Shown piece after piece: positions 25,323 through 32,307 of a stretch of 47,897 bases of DNA. Position numbers and translations under genes: made by a program. A model generated the notes under the pieces. It worked only from the letters and a program-made list of their open reading frames with translations. It searched no databases and was not told the DNA's origin. The stretch covers positions 1 to 47,897 of the forward strand of contig NZ_WJFC01000091.1 of assembly GCF_009725235.1 (NCBI RefSeq), written 5' to 3'. Numbering within the stretch: the stretch's first letter is position 1; each line of letters begins with the position of its first letter. Origin of the DNA: Scytonema sp. UIC 10036 (GTDB taxonomy: Bacteria > Cyanobacteriota > Cyanobacteriia > Cyanobacteriales > Nostocaceae).

Positions 25323-25497
25323 CGATGTATTACACGGAAAGACCTGACCCCTCTTACCGTGTAATACACCGTTGGGCTGACAAACCCTTCCCCAAGTATT
25401 ACACGGTATCACCACTATCAGATCCACAATCACGTTGAAACCTTACACAGTAAGGCATTAATTCCTCTCACCCTTTCAACCAGGAGCAAACGCACAG
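25323..25497 (+). repeat. Diverged direct copy of the right arm
   Basis: It aligns with 25864-26038: three iterons, GACAAACCCTTCCCCAAGTA against the homologous stretch, TATCACCACTATCAGATCCA, a degenerate core (AAACCTTA, spacer CACAG, TAAGG) and a final GCACAG. It is considerably diverged, so an older end was nested beside the present one. Confidence 0.75.
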
Positions 25498-25742
25498 CAA
25501 TAAAGTCTGACACTGAAACCCTACTAAAAAAGACACTGCTCCGCTGCTTTTGGGTAGAAAACCCTTTGTTAAAGGGCAATTCCGGTAAATCTAGGTGATA
25601 ACTTTATTGTCATTGGCATCCCCCTAAAAAAGGTGTGAGTTCAGTTCAGGGTAAAACTTTATTGTCAATTCAGGTTGTACAGCGCACGTAAAATCAAGGT
25701 TTCTGGGTAATACCACTCTTAGAACATTATTGTTTCTCTACA
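25498..25742. other. Non-coding part of the 3.3-kb element
   Basis: No gene seen. It contains AACTTTATTGTCA twice (near 25599 and 25646) and the end of the diverged arm. Confidence 0.4.
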
Positions 25743-25898
25743 CCGTGTATTACACCGAAAGTCAGTGCGATAAGCACCATGAGCGGCTTGCGCCGAAGCG
25801 ATAAGCCGGGGGAGGCTTGCGCGATCGAGCGATCGCAGTCTTTTTTGTGAATTCTCTGTATTTCCATGTATTACACGGAACGTTTGATTTCCCTCGTA

Positions 25899-26039
25899 CC
25901 GCGTAATACACCGTTAAGCTGACAAATCTTTTTCCAAGTATTACACGGTATCACGATCGTCAGATCCAGAATCACGTTAAAACCTTAGTGTGTAAGGTTT
26001 TAATTCGTCCCCCCCTCACAAAATGAGCGAACGTACAGT
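25899..26039 (-). repeat. Right inverted arm (141 bp)
   Basis: Inverted copy of 22711-22851; ends GCGAACGTACAGT at 26039. Confidence 0.9.
25979..26001 (+). other. Directional recombination-type core, right
   Basis: Same arms and same spacer orientation (GTGTG on the plus strand) as the left core, even though the surrounding arms are inverted. The cores are therefore direct repeats 3.2 kb apart. Confidence 0.6.
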
Positions 26040-26104
26040 TCCTAATGGTTAGGTAGACTTTTGCACTGCCAACCTTTTTTAAATAATCGCTTGTCAAAAG
26101 CAGG

Positions 26105-26110
26105 TATAAT
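26105..26110 (+). promoter_or_regulatory. Candidate -10 box TATAAT
   Basis: A perfect -10 hexamer 42 bases before ATG 26152. It argues that the HNH gene starts at 26152 and not at the ATG 26116, only five bases downstream of this hexamer. No convincing -35 was seen. Confidence 0.5.
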
Positions 26111-26151
26111 CACAAATGTTTTTGGAGCGGCATATACGAGGACTTGTATTG

Positions 26152-26508
26152 ATGGCTGTTAAAGATCGCGATCGCCCTAGAGGCGGCTACCAGAGGGAGC
26201 ATCACCATGGGCGGTGTTCCTTGGGCGATCGCTATCCTCAAAATTGGGATGAAATCGCCCTTGCAATTAAAGAGAAATCCGATTGGCGATGTACTAAATG
26301 CGGGTTGCAATGCTTGCGTCCAAGCGATGATGCTTCACAACTTTCTCGCTCGGAAAGAGCAGCACGAATGCTAACAGTTCACCACCAAAATTACACACCA
26401 GAGGACAATAGATTAGAGAATTTGCGTGCTTTGTGCAGCGCTTGTCATCTTGCCTACCATACTAGAAGAAGAAGTAATGTTTCGCCCGGTCAACTATCTT
26501 TATTTTAA
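26152..26508 (+). CDS. HNH endonuclease
   Basis: A 118-aa protein from ATG 26152 (GAGGA ten bases upstream). HNH motif: CTKCGLQC zinc pair, central TVHHQNYTPEDNRLENL, and CSACHLAYH closing the finger. This small stand-alone HNH is of the kind common in cyanobacterial plasmids. It may nick or cut DNA; specificity is unknown. It is followed after 14 bases by the HTH gene, so the two are probably co-transcribed from the -10 at 26105. Confidence 0.85.
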   Translation: MAVKDRDRPRGGYQREHHHGRCSLGDRYPQNWDEIALAIKEKSDWRCTKCGLQCLRPSDDASQLSRSERAARMLTVHHQNYTPEDNRLENLRALCSACHLAYHTRRRSNVSPGQLSLF

Positions 26509-26522
26509 GGATATTTAAAGAA

Positions 26523-28124
26523 ATGTCTAGTCATTCTAATAGCGATAGTCTGGATGAAAAAATCATTCAATTATTTCTCGATCTGAAAGATGATGTCAGA
26601 CAAAATTTATCTAATAAAATTTTACATTTTCTTCAACATACCGATACAAATTATCCGGAAGACTCGTCAGAAAAAATAGATTCTACTTCAAATTTCTTTG
26701 AAAATATCTTTAATCAAGTATTCCAGAGCAACATTTCTTTAATAAGTTTAGAATCCGATAAATTTCCCGAAGGTCTCCAACCAAATATCTATGATATAAT
26801 AAATAACAACATTCAAAATTTTAAAACTCACTCCTGCTCTCTATTTCAATCACAATCATTTGAAGCTATACCTACGGCAGCACTTATGCTTTCTAGCATT
26901 AACTCTCAAATTAAAAAAGAAGAGGTTTGGCAACCAAATGAAGATGGAAGAGCCTACTCACAACATAAAGCTAAAGAGAATTCTAAAAATTATATTGAGC
27001 ATTATATTACAACACCTGGGGATATAACCTTACTTCCTTGGAATGAAGCCCTACAAATTATCGATAAGTTTGGGTTTACCAGTGCCAAACTGCACTTAAT
27101 CTTTGCTGCTTATACAATGAAGCAGGAAAGACCTTGGGAAAGTTTATTTGTTCTCAACGCTAGCGATTTGATAAAAGAAATGGGTTGGGATAAGCGAACT
27201 GATTTACCCAAACACCAAAAACTTTTAGAAATAGCAAAAACTGCGTTTGCGTTGGATTGTTTGTTAGTGAAAGCAGTATGGATAGAAGGCAGAAACAAAA
27301 AAGGTGGTATAAATGCCAGTACACCTATTGGGCGAATGTGGAATATCGCGATCGCATCATACGGTCAGGTAGATTTACACTTAAAAATAGAGGAGCCTGA
27401 GGAAGTTAAGCTCATTGTCCAACCAGGGGCTTGGACTAAACTTTTTTTAAACCAAGCAGGAGCCGAATCAAGGGAAGCTCTATATCAGTTTGGCTACTTA
27501 GCTCAGCAAGTTTTGAAAATTGACCCCTATCATGAAGAACTTGCATTAAGGCTGGCTATATATTTGACATTAAATAGTCGCGTTCGGCTTAATGGAGAAT
27601 ACTTTGTCTTGGAGCTATTGGAAATTGCATTACCCACAACGGTTATTGCTCAAGCCAAAGTTGACCGAGCCAAAGCTTTTAGCCTAAAGCAGCGTTGGGA
27701 TAATGCTTTGAAGCTACTACTCGAACTGGGTTGGCAAATTGTATTTGACGCGGAAACCTACCCCGAACGGTTAAGACCAAACTGTAAGGAAAAAAAACCT
27801 AAGGGCTACTTCAATAAGTTACTGGATGCCAAGCTTACCATCAAACCCCCAGCCCCTATCCCCGAACTAACAGCATCCCCAGTAAAACCCAAAGCAAAAC
27901 GAGTACAGCCCAAAACCAAGGATACACTACCAAAAGACATTAGTTTGACTGGCAACCAAGTGAGAGAAGCACGTATTGCTAAGGGATGGTCCCAAGCTAA
28001 GCTGGCTGGTCTTCTGGGTGTCTCCCAAAATCTTATCTCACTTATTGAACGAGGCGATCGCACTATCAATTCACAACAAGCCGCCCTCATCCAAGCACTG
28101 CTCTTTATTAACCAGACATCCTAA
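26523..28124 (+). CDS. HTH (XRE) protein with putative replication-initiator-like core
   Basis: A 533-aa protein. The C-terminal 55 residues are a clear XRE helix-turn-helix (VREARIAKGWSQAKLAGLLG then SQNLISLIERGDRTI). The middle (residues about 170-420) contains a helical domain with FGFTSAKLHLIFAAYTM and SLFVLNASDLIKEMGWDKR, reminiscent of tandem winged helices in plasmid initiators; this is a tentative reading. The N-terminal 150 residues are low-complexity, Asn/Ser-rich and A/T-rich at the DNA level. It lies next to the iteron element, so a role in binding iterons or controlling copy number is possible but unproven. Confidence 0.6.
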   Translation: MSSHSNSDSLDEKIIQLFLDLKDDVRQNLSNKILHFLQHTDTNYPEDSSEKIDSTSNFFENIFNQVFQSNISLISLESDKFPEGLQPNIYDIINNNIQNFKTHSCSLFQSQSFEAIPTAALMLSSINSQIKKEEVWQPNEDGRAYSQHKAKENSKNYIEHYITTPGDITLLPWNEALQIIDKFGFTSAKLHLIFAAYTMKQERPWESLFVLNASDLIKEMGWDKRTDLPKHQKLLEIAKTAFALDCLLVKAVWIEGRNKKGGINASTPIGRMWNIAIASYGQVDLHLKIEEPEEVKLIVQPGAWTKLFLNQAGAESREALYQFGYLAQQVLKIDPYHEELALRLAIYLTLNSRVRLNGEYFVLELLEIALPTTVIAQAKVDRAKAFSLKQRWDNALKLLLELGWQIVFDAETYPERLRPNCKEKKPKGYFNKLLDAKLTIKPPAPIPELTASPVKPKAKRVQPKTKDTLPKDISLTGNQVREARIAKGWSQAKLAGLLGVSQNLISLIERGDRTINSQQAALIQALLFINQTS

Positions 28125-28301
28125 GACATCCTTCAACAATTCTTGTTTCTACCAGAATTGTCAGCTCTTAAACATCAAATATTAAGTATTAATACTCAAG
28201 GAATCTTAACGACCATCCGGGGATTCTAAATTCTGGTTTACAGTGATTGGCGCTCGCCCGTGCAGCAGCTGTAAAATGAAATTACTAGACCTAGAATACA
28301 T

Positions 28302-28472
28302 ATGGTAACCGTTTATTTAAAAACCGGAGAAATCGTCCAGGTGCGACCAGAGGAACTGGAAGATTTCATTTATGCAAACATTGAGAAAATTCAACCTATT
28401 CGGGTACAACGCCGCCGGGAACGCAAGGGCACTATACCCAGTAATGATGCTGCCAGCATTAGCAGTAGATAA
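28302..28472 (+). CDS. Small hypothetical protein (56 aa)
   Basis: ATG 28302 begins MVTVYLKTGEIVQVRPEELE and continues with a basic patch (RVQRRRERKGT). The beta-hairpin-like start and basic tail suggest a real small protein. Function unknown. It overlaps the 3' end of the convergent gene at 28459 by 14 bases. Confidence 0.5.
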   Translation: MVTVYLKTGEIVQVRPEELEDFIYANIEKIQPIRVQRRRERKGTIPSNDAASISSR

Positions 28473-28737
28473 TGACTGTGACGTTGAACGTCTCGCCGTC
28501 AAATTCATTTGCATCTAGCTGCTCAACACTGGCAGCGAAAAATATATTGCAACTTCGGAAAACTCTGTACTCAGTTCTGGGATTGTCCCTAGGTTGAGGA
28601 ATGTAATCCATTTCTGAGCCTAGTTCAACATAAGCGAATAACCCCAGCCGCCCTTGAAAAAGTCCATCAACCGCTCCATTAGACTCGGCAGCGTCAAAGT
28701 TTTCACGATCAACTTTTATTCTAAAAACCATACTCAC
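28459..28737 (-). CDS. Hypothetical protein (92 aa)
   Basis: Starts MSMVFRIKVDRENFDAAESN and has alternating strands (YRVFRSCNIFFAASVEQLD; FNVTVIIYC) that suggest a small beta-rich domain. No family recognised. It is convergent with the 56-aa gene. Confidence 0.45.
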   Translation of the reverse strand: MSMVFRIKVDRENFDAAESNGAVDGLFQGRLGLFAYVELGSEMDYIPQPRDNPRTEYRVFRSCNIFFAASVEQLDANEFDGETFNVTVIIYC

Positions 28738-29077
28738 ACCTACAAAACTAGTGTTGCAAAATTTCTAACTAAATACAAACAGAACAAAGTGTTCAAAAAT
28801 TCTGTACCAAAACAGTGGGCAATATTAGAGTCACCAATTGGTTTCACTTCGCTCTGCTGAAAGGGCATTCCCGGCGCGATTGTTGGTTAAACATCACCTC
28901 CTGTAATGAAAAATCCTCAGTTCTGGGGGATACCTGGTGATAGAGTTCCACGCAGTTAATCTCAAAACTTAGAGTTCCTCGACTTACAAAAAATTAGCAT
29001 TTCATGTACGGGCAGTTTTTAAACGTTGATGTTTCAACGACAAAACCCGAAATTTAAGCAACTCTCTAGATCTGCTA
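28738..29077. other. Non-coding stretch
   Basis: I see no gene, clear hairpin or repeat in this stretch. Confidence 0.4.
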
Positions 29078-29218
29078 TTAGCTCCCTTCTAAAAAAAACA
29101 AAAGCTTTGAATCTCTTATATTTAGTTTTCCAACGAATTCCATCTCCACAAGAAAAGCTCCAGTCCCACAGAAAGGATCGAAGACTTCAAGATTAAGATA
29201 GTTCTTGATAATAAGAAT
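29078..29218 (-). pseudogene. Fragment of a DNA/RNA methyltransferase
   Basis: A 46-codon minus-strand frame reads NYLNLEVFDPFCGTGAFLVE and ends soon after at TAA (29078). FDPFCGTGAFLVE is the SAM-binding motif I of N-methyltransferases. Both sides are missing, and the upstream side abuts an IS relic, so this is a remnant. Confidence 0.6.
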
Positions 29219-29356
29219 CGTGAATCGGGGGGGGTAGAGGCAGCCTGCGGATGCCTCTGCCTCCCTCTCTTATTTGTAATTATCATTAATATGTAACTTA
29301 ATATCTATACTTAGACGTATTGACAAAAGTAACTCGTTTTTAACTTGTTACCAATG
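29206..29356 (-). mobile_element. Relic end of an IS4-type element
   Basis: The outer 55 bases (CTTAGACGTATTGACAAAAG and TTTTTAACTTGTTACCAATG) are a diverged version of the transposase-5' end of the IS at 12909-14526. A hairpin (GAGGCA/TGCCTC) sits inside, between GATAAT and ATTATC motifs, as in the intact copies. The transposase is gone. Confidence 0.65.
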
Positions 29357-30077
29357 CCCAGGGAGCGACTGTGAACGCCTGGTTTTTTTTCTAGTTTTGT
29401 TTTAACCCAAAAAATTCAAAAAATTGGCTTCAAAACCTTGCCCAGTATATGTTTGAGCTTTAAAACAAAGACTCTAGAATCCCCTAACAAAAACTCTAGA
29501 ATCCCCTAACAAAAACTTTTAAAAAATCCTTGTTCCATAAGGGTTTCAGCATTTTATACCCGGAAAAAGTACTAAAAACGGCAATTTTAGCTTGTTTTCA
29601 CAATATGGCATGATATTTAGAACGACTCCCACGTCCGCCTGTGTCAAAACAAGTGGGGCTTAAGACCCAGGCTGTAGCGGGGGTAAACTTGCTTGAAATG
29701 CATTTATTAAGGGGTTTTGTGTATGAATTGTCAGCTTTACTGCCCGTCATCTCACTCGGGGACATTATTTACCCAAAAAGAAAAAAAAGTTGGATAGCCC
29801 CTAGGTGCTTGGTCTCAGAATCTAAAGCCTAGAATAGATAACCGCTAGGTGCTTGGTCTCACCGCTAGCTAGAAGGGATAACCAAAAGGAACCCGCTTGC
29901 TAGAAGGGATAACCACCGAGCCAAAAAAGACGACTGCTAATCGTCTTAGCTAGTTGGGCAACCAACAGCAAAACAAACTAATTTAAATTTCTTTATCAAT
30001 TCTAGGCTATAGCTTTCTAATCTCCAAAGCAATTAGTGGTTATCCGAAATTTGCCACAAATATTCGGATAGCTAAAG
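29357..30077. other. Repeat-rich region upstream of the replication gene, possible origin
   Basis: No convincing gene. It has two tandem 22-bp units starting ACTCTAGAATCCCCTAAC (29471-29492, 29493-29514), two CTAGGTGCTTGGTCTCA (29801, 29845) and two GCTAGAAGGGATAACCA (29868, 29899). A hairpin AAGACGA/TCGTCTT lies at 29927-29947. This is the kind of layout expected for a plasmid origin or leader control region (inference). Confidence 0.5.
29927..29947 (-). terminator. Hairpin with U-run on minus strand
   Basis: AAGACGA and TCGTCTT pair around a 7-base loop; on the minus strand it is followed by TTTT. It could end a short antisense RNA running against the replication gene leader. Confidence 0.45.
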
Positions 30078-32015
30078 ATGAAACGTACAAGACGTGTAAA
30101 GACTCAGCCAGCAATTAAGGGGCAATTACCAGCAGACCCAGTGGGACAGCGATATGTCAATCGCTTCTACCACGGATTCCATGCGATAATCGCGCCCGTA
30201 CCACTATTTGGAGCTTCGCCTGATTGGCGCACAATTAACTATCGCCTACAGCCATCCCAACTGTGGGAACTTCACCAAGATAATACCAAACTTGTTGGTA
30301 TTCGGTTCGATACAACAACGCTGTACGCCACTATTGACCTCGATACTGGCGGCGACTACCACAACCTGGAATCTGTAAAGAAAATTAAAGCAGCGCTAGA
30401 AAATATTGGCATAGTCGATGTAGTGCCTAGCCAATCCAGCGAGAGCGGGGGTTACCATTTAGTTCTGCCGTTAGAAGAACCCGTACACAGCTTTGGGCTG
30501 GCTTGTGCGTTGCAACAAACATTAACAGATGCGGGATTTCAGGTGCGCCAAGGGCATTTGGAAATCTTTCCCAATGTTAAAGCCTACTGTCCCGATCGCC
30601 CGACGGACTTCAACGCCATCCGAGTTCCCCTGCAAGCGGGCTGCAAATCTTTCTTGCTGGATGACGAACTCTCAGCAATTGGTAATGATGTTTCTACATT
30701 CCTAGACCATTGCGATCGCGCTGCCTATAAGCAAGACTTGAAGCATCTAAACAAAGCGATAGAAAAAGCTTATAAGCGCCATGTAAAAGAGAAATACCGC
30801 AAAAAGACATCACAAGATGCAGAAAAATGGCGCAGAGATTGGGAGAAAATCATCGCCACTGGATGGACTGGTTTCGGGCAGACTAACGAAATCCTGCCAG
30901 TTATTGTTGGGTATGGCATAGTATTTTTGCGTTTGTCAGGTGATGATTTAGTTGACTATGCTGTATCCACAGCAACCAACGCCCCCGGTTATCTTCAGTA
31001 TTGCCGCCACCAGCACGAAATCAAAACCAGAGTCCTCCACTGGATGCGATGCAGCGAGCGTAATGATTATTATTCTGCCTACCCATCCTATCCGCAACGA
31101 CTGGAGGGTACATTTTCTGCCACATTCGCAGAAGCGATCGCTTTTCGCGGTCACACCAACACCAAAAACAATATAGTCACCTTTGAGCGCTGCGATCGCC
31201 GCCAGGAAATGAACTTAGAGCGCAGCCTCAAAGCCCAACGGCGCATCCAAGTGGTAGTACAAACCCTGGAATGGAATGGTGGGTTGCCGGATGGAGCCAC
31301 AAACCGGGCGAAACTCATCCGCGAAGCCTACAAACAACGCTTCAACAAGTCTCTCAGTCAAGAGACTTTACACAAATATTTACACTTATGGCATCCAACA
31401 CGGTATGTAGCAGATCCTTGGATAGAAAATAGCTGCGAAGATTGCCAGATGGGCGATTACGCGCATTGTGCAGGTACATCTGCCATGACTGATGAATTGA
31501 AGAATGCTCAAAACCCTTGCCAAATCGATGAGTACGAGCATTCCCCCTATATGAAGGTTTTATGTTTACCTCCCGCCGCCACCGCCCCTCAAAGGCGGGT
31601 GGCGGCTGAGGTAACTGAATTTAGGGGAGAGTCCGAGAGGGGAACGCAGCCACCACCCGCTGTAAAAACCCCTACTTTGAATGGCAAACCACAACAGAGC
31701 GAAACAACTCCCAGTGCGATCATCAATGCAGATCCACTATCTGATGCAGCAATTGAGGAGATTAAGCGAGCCACGAGGTTGCGGCTCCAAGCGGGAGCAT
31801 ACGCCAACAAGGTTTTGCAAGAGTACAGATTGATGACAGGAAGATTTATTTGCGGCTCTGAACGCTCTAGTCTGTTAAAGATTGCCAAAATGCAATTCTA
31901 CCTTGATTCAGAGTGCAATAGCTTAATTGCAGAAGCCTTGGAGTGGGCAGCTGCTAATCCTGGTTGCTTACCGTTTACTTTGGAAACAGCTTTTCAAGAA
32001 CGAGGCGGTTCGTAG
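30078..32015 (+). CDS. Primase-like plasmid replication protein
   Basis: A 645-aa protein. The N-terminal 220 residues look like an archaeo-eukaryotic-type primase: catalytic acidic pair in LYATIDLDTGGD, and the downstream QSSESGGYHLVLPL carrying Ser and His of the nucleotide site. A helical middle with a coiled charged stretch (YKRHVKEKYRKKTSQDAEKW) follows. The C-terminus has a proline-rich linker and a helical tail. Related proteins are found on cyanobacterial plasmids as replication proteins. The repeat-rich upstream region fits an origin. No helicase motif was noticed. The last part (VAEVTEFRGESERGTQPPPA) is probably disordered. Confidence 0.7.
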   Translation: MKRTRRVKTQPAIKGQLPADPVGQRYVNRFYHGFHAIIAPVPLFGASPDWRTINYRLQPSQLWELHQDNTKLVGIRFDTTTLYATIDLDTGGDYHNLESVKKIKAALENIGIVDVVPSQSSESGGYHLVLPLEEPVHSFGLACALQQTLTDAGFQVRQGHLEIFPNVKAYCPDRPTDFNAIRVPLQAGCKSFLLDDELSAIGNDVSTFLDHCDRAAYKQDLKHLNKAIEKAYKRHVKEKYRKKTSQDAEKWRRDWEKIIATGWTGFGQTNEILPVIVGYGIVFLRLSGDDLVDYAVSTATNAPGYLQYCRHQHEIKTRVLHWMRCSERNDYYSAYPSYPQRLEGTFSATFAEAIAFRGHTNTKNNIVTFERCDRRQEMNLERSLKAQRRIQVVVQTLEWNGGLPDGATNRAKLIREAYKQRFNKSLSQETLHKYLHLWHPTRYVADPWIENSCEDCQMGDYAHCAGTSAMTDELKNAQNPCQIDEYEHSPYMKVLCLPPAATAPQRRVAAEVTEFRGESERGTQPPPAVKTPTLNGKPQQSETTPSAIINADPLSDAAIEEIKRATRLRLQAGAYANKVLQEYRLMTGRFICGSERSSLLKIAKMQFYLDSECNSLIAEALEWAAANPGCLPFTLETAFQERGGS

Positions 32016-32208
32016 CGTAGCGATCGCTTGGGCGCATGGACGGCGTAATCGCTCGCTTGCTCGCCCTACCTATTCCTCAAATATTCCCCTTTCCCGCTTA
32101 AAAATCTAGGTTCTGACCATGGATGTAACAAAAAACACTTGTATAAAATTCTCTTTACAGTTTGGTATTGAAATTGATTATCCATTGGTAGTCAATTGGG
32201 ACTTTTTT
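32016..32208. other. Non-coding spacer before the palindrome
   Basis: No gene seen. It includes a GCGATCGC-containing stretch just after the replication gene stop. Confidence 0.4.
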
Positions 32209-32307
32209 ACTGTACGTTCGCTCATTTTGTGAGGGGGGGACGAATTAAAACCTTAGTGTGTAAGGTTTTAATTCGTCCCCCCCTCACAAAATGAGCGAAC
32301 GTACAGT
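32209..32307. repeat. 99-bp perfect palindrome (joined element ends)
   Basis: Two 47-bp arms, beginning ACTGTACGTTCGCTCATTTT, are perfect inverted copies around GTGTG. The left 63 bases equal 22711-22773 and the right part equals the outer end at 26039. It is exactly what remains if the two directional cores of a 3.3-kb element recombine and lose the interior. It now supplies the start codon of the CHAT-PfkB gene. Confidence 0.9.
32247..32269 (+). other. Directional recombination-type core inside palindrome
   Basis: Third copy of the core, spacer GTGTG in the plus orientation. Confidence 0.6.

Larger units (their letters stand above)
25198..25948. repeat. Eight 15-bp palindromic iterons (right cluster)
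   Basis: Copies start at 25198, 25323, 25357, 25392, 25743, 25864, 25899 and 25934. The triplet 25323/25357/25392 repeats the spacing of 25864/25899/25934 (34-35 bases), because the whole arm is duplicated. The site at 25198 overlaps the promoter of the ribbon-helix-helix-like gene. Confidence 0.9.
22711..26039. mobile_element. 3.3-kb element with 141-bp inverted ends and iterons
   Basis: 22711-22851 and 25899-26039 are inverted copies, with two mismatches seen near the inner end. Each begins ACTGTACGTTCGCTCATTTT at the outside. Each then has a 7-G run, a 23-bp core in the same orientation on both sides, and two 15-bp palindromes. Inside are a transposase gene and a ribbon-helix-helix-like gene in one minus-strand operon, plus more iterons. 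A diverged second copy of the right arm lies at 25323-25497. No clear target duplication was found. It may be a transposon, an integrated plasmid replication/partition unit, or a recombination cassette. Confidence 0.7.

Noticed and set aside
22802..25948. CRISPR array from the regularly repeated 15-bp motif
   Set aside because: The repeats are short palindromes with irregular spacing on both strands, and they belong to duplicated arms; no cas gene is present.
26116..26151. Upstream ATG for the HNH gene
   Set aside because: A perfect TATAAT ends only five bases before it, so it would lie at the transcription start; ATG 26152 has GAGGA.
29641..29832. 63-aa plus-strand open frame
   Set aside because: It lies in repeat-rich DNA, has no ribosome-binding site and no domain-like composition; more likely chance.
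32209..32307. Transcription terminator or assembly chimera
   Set aside because: Perfect identity to both real element ends and a single shared spacer point to recombination; an assembly fold-back would mirror flanking unique sequence too, which it does not.
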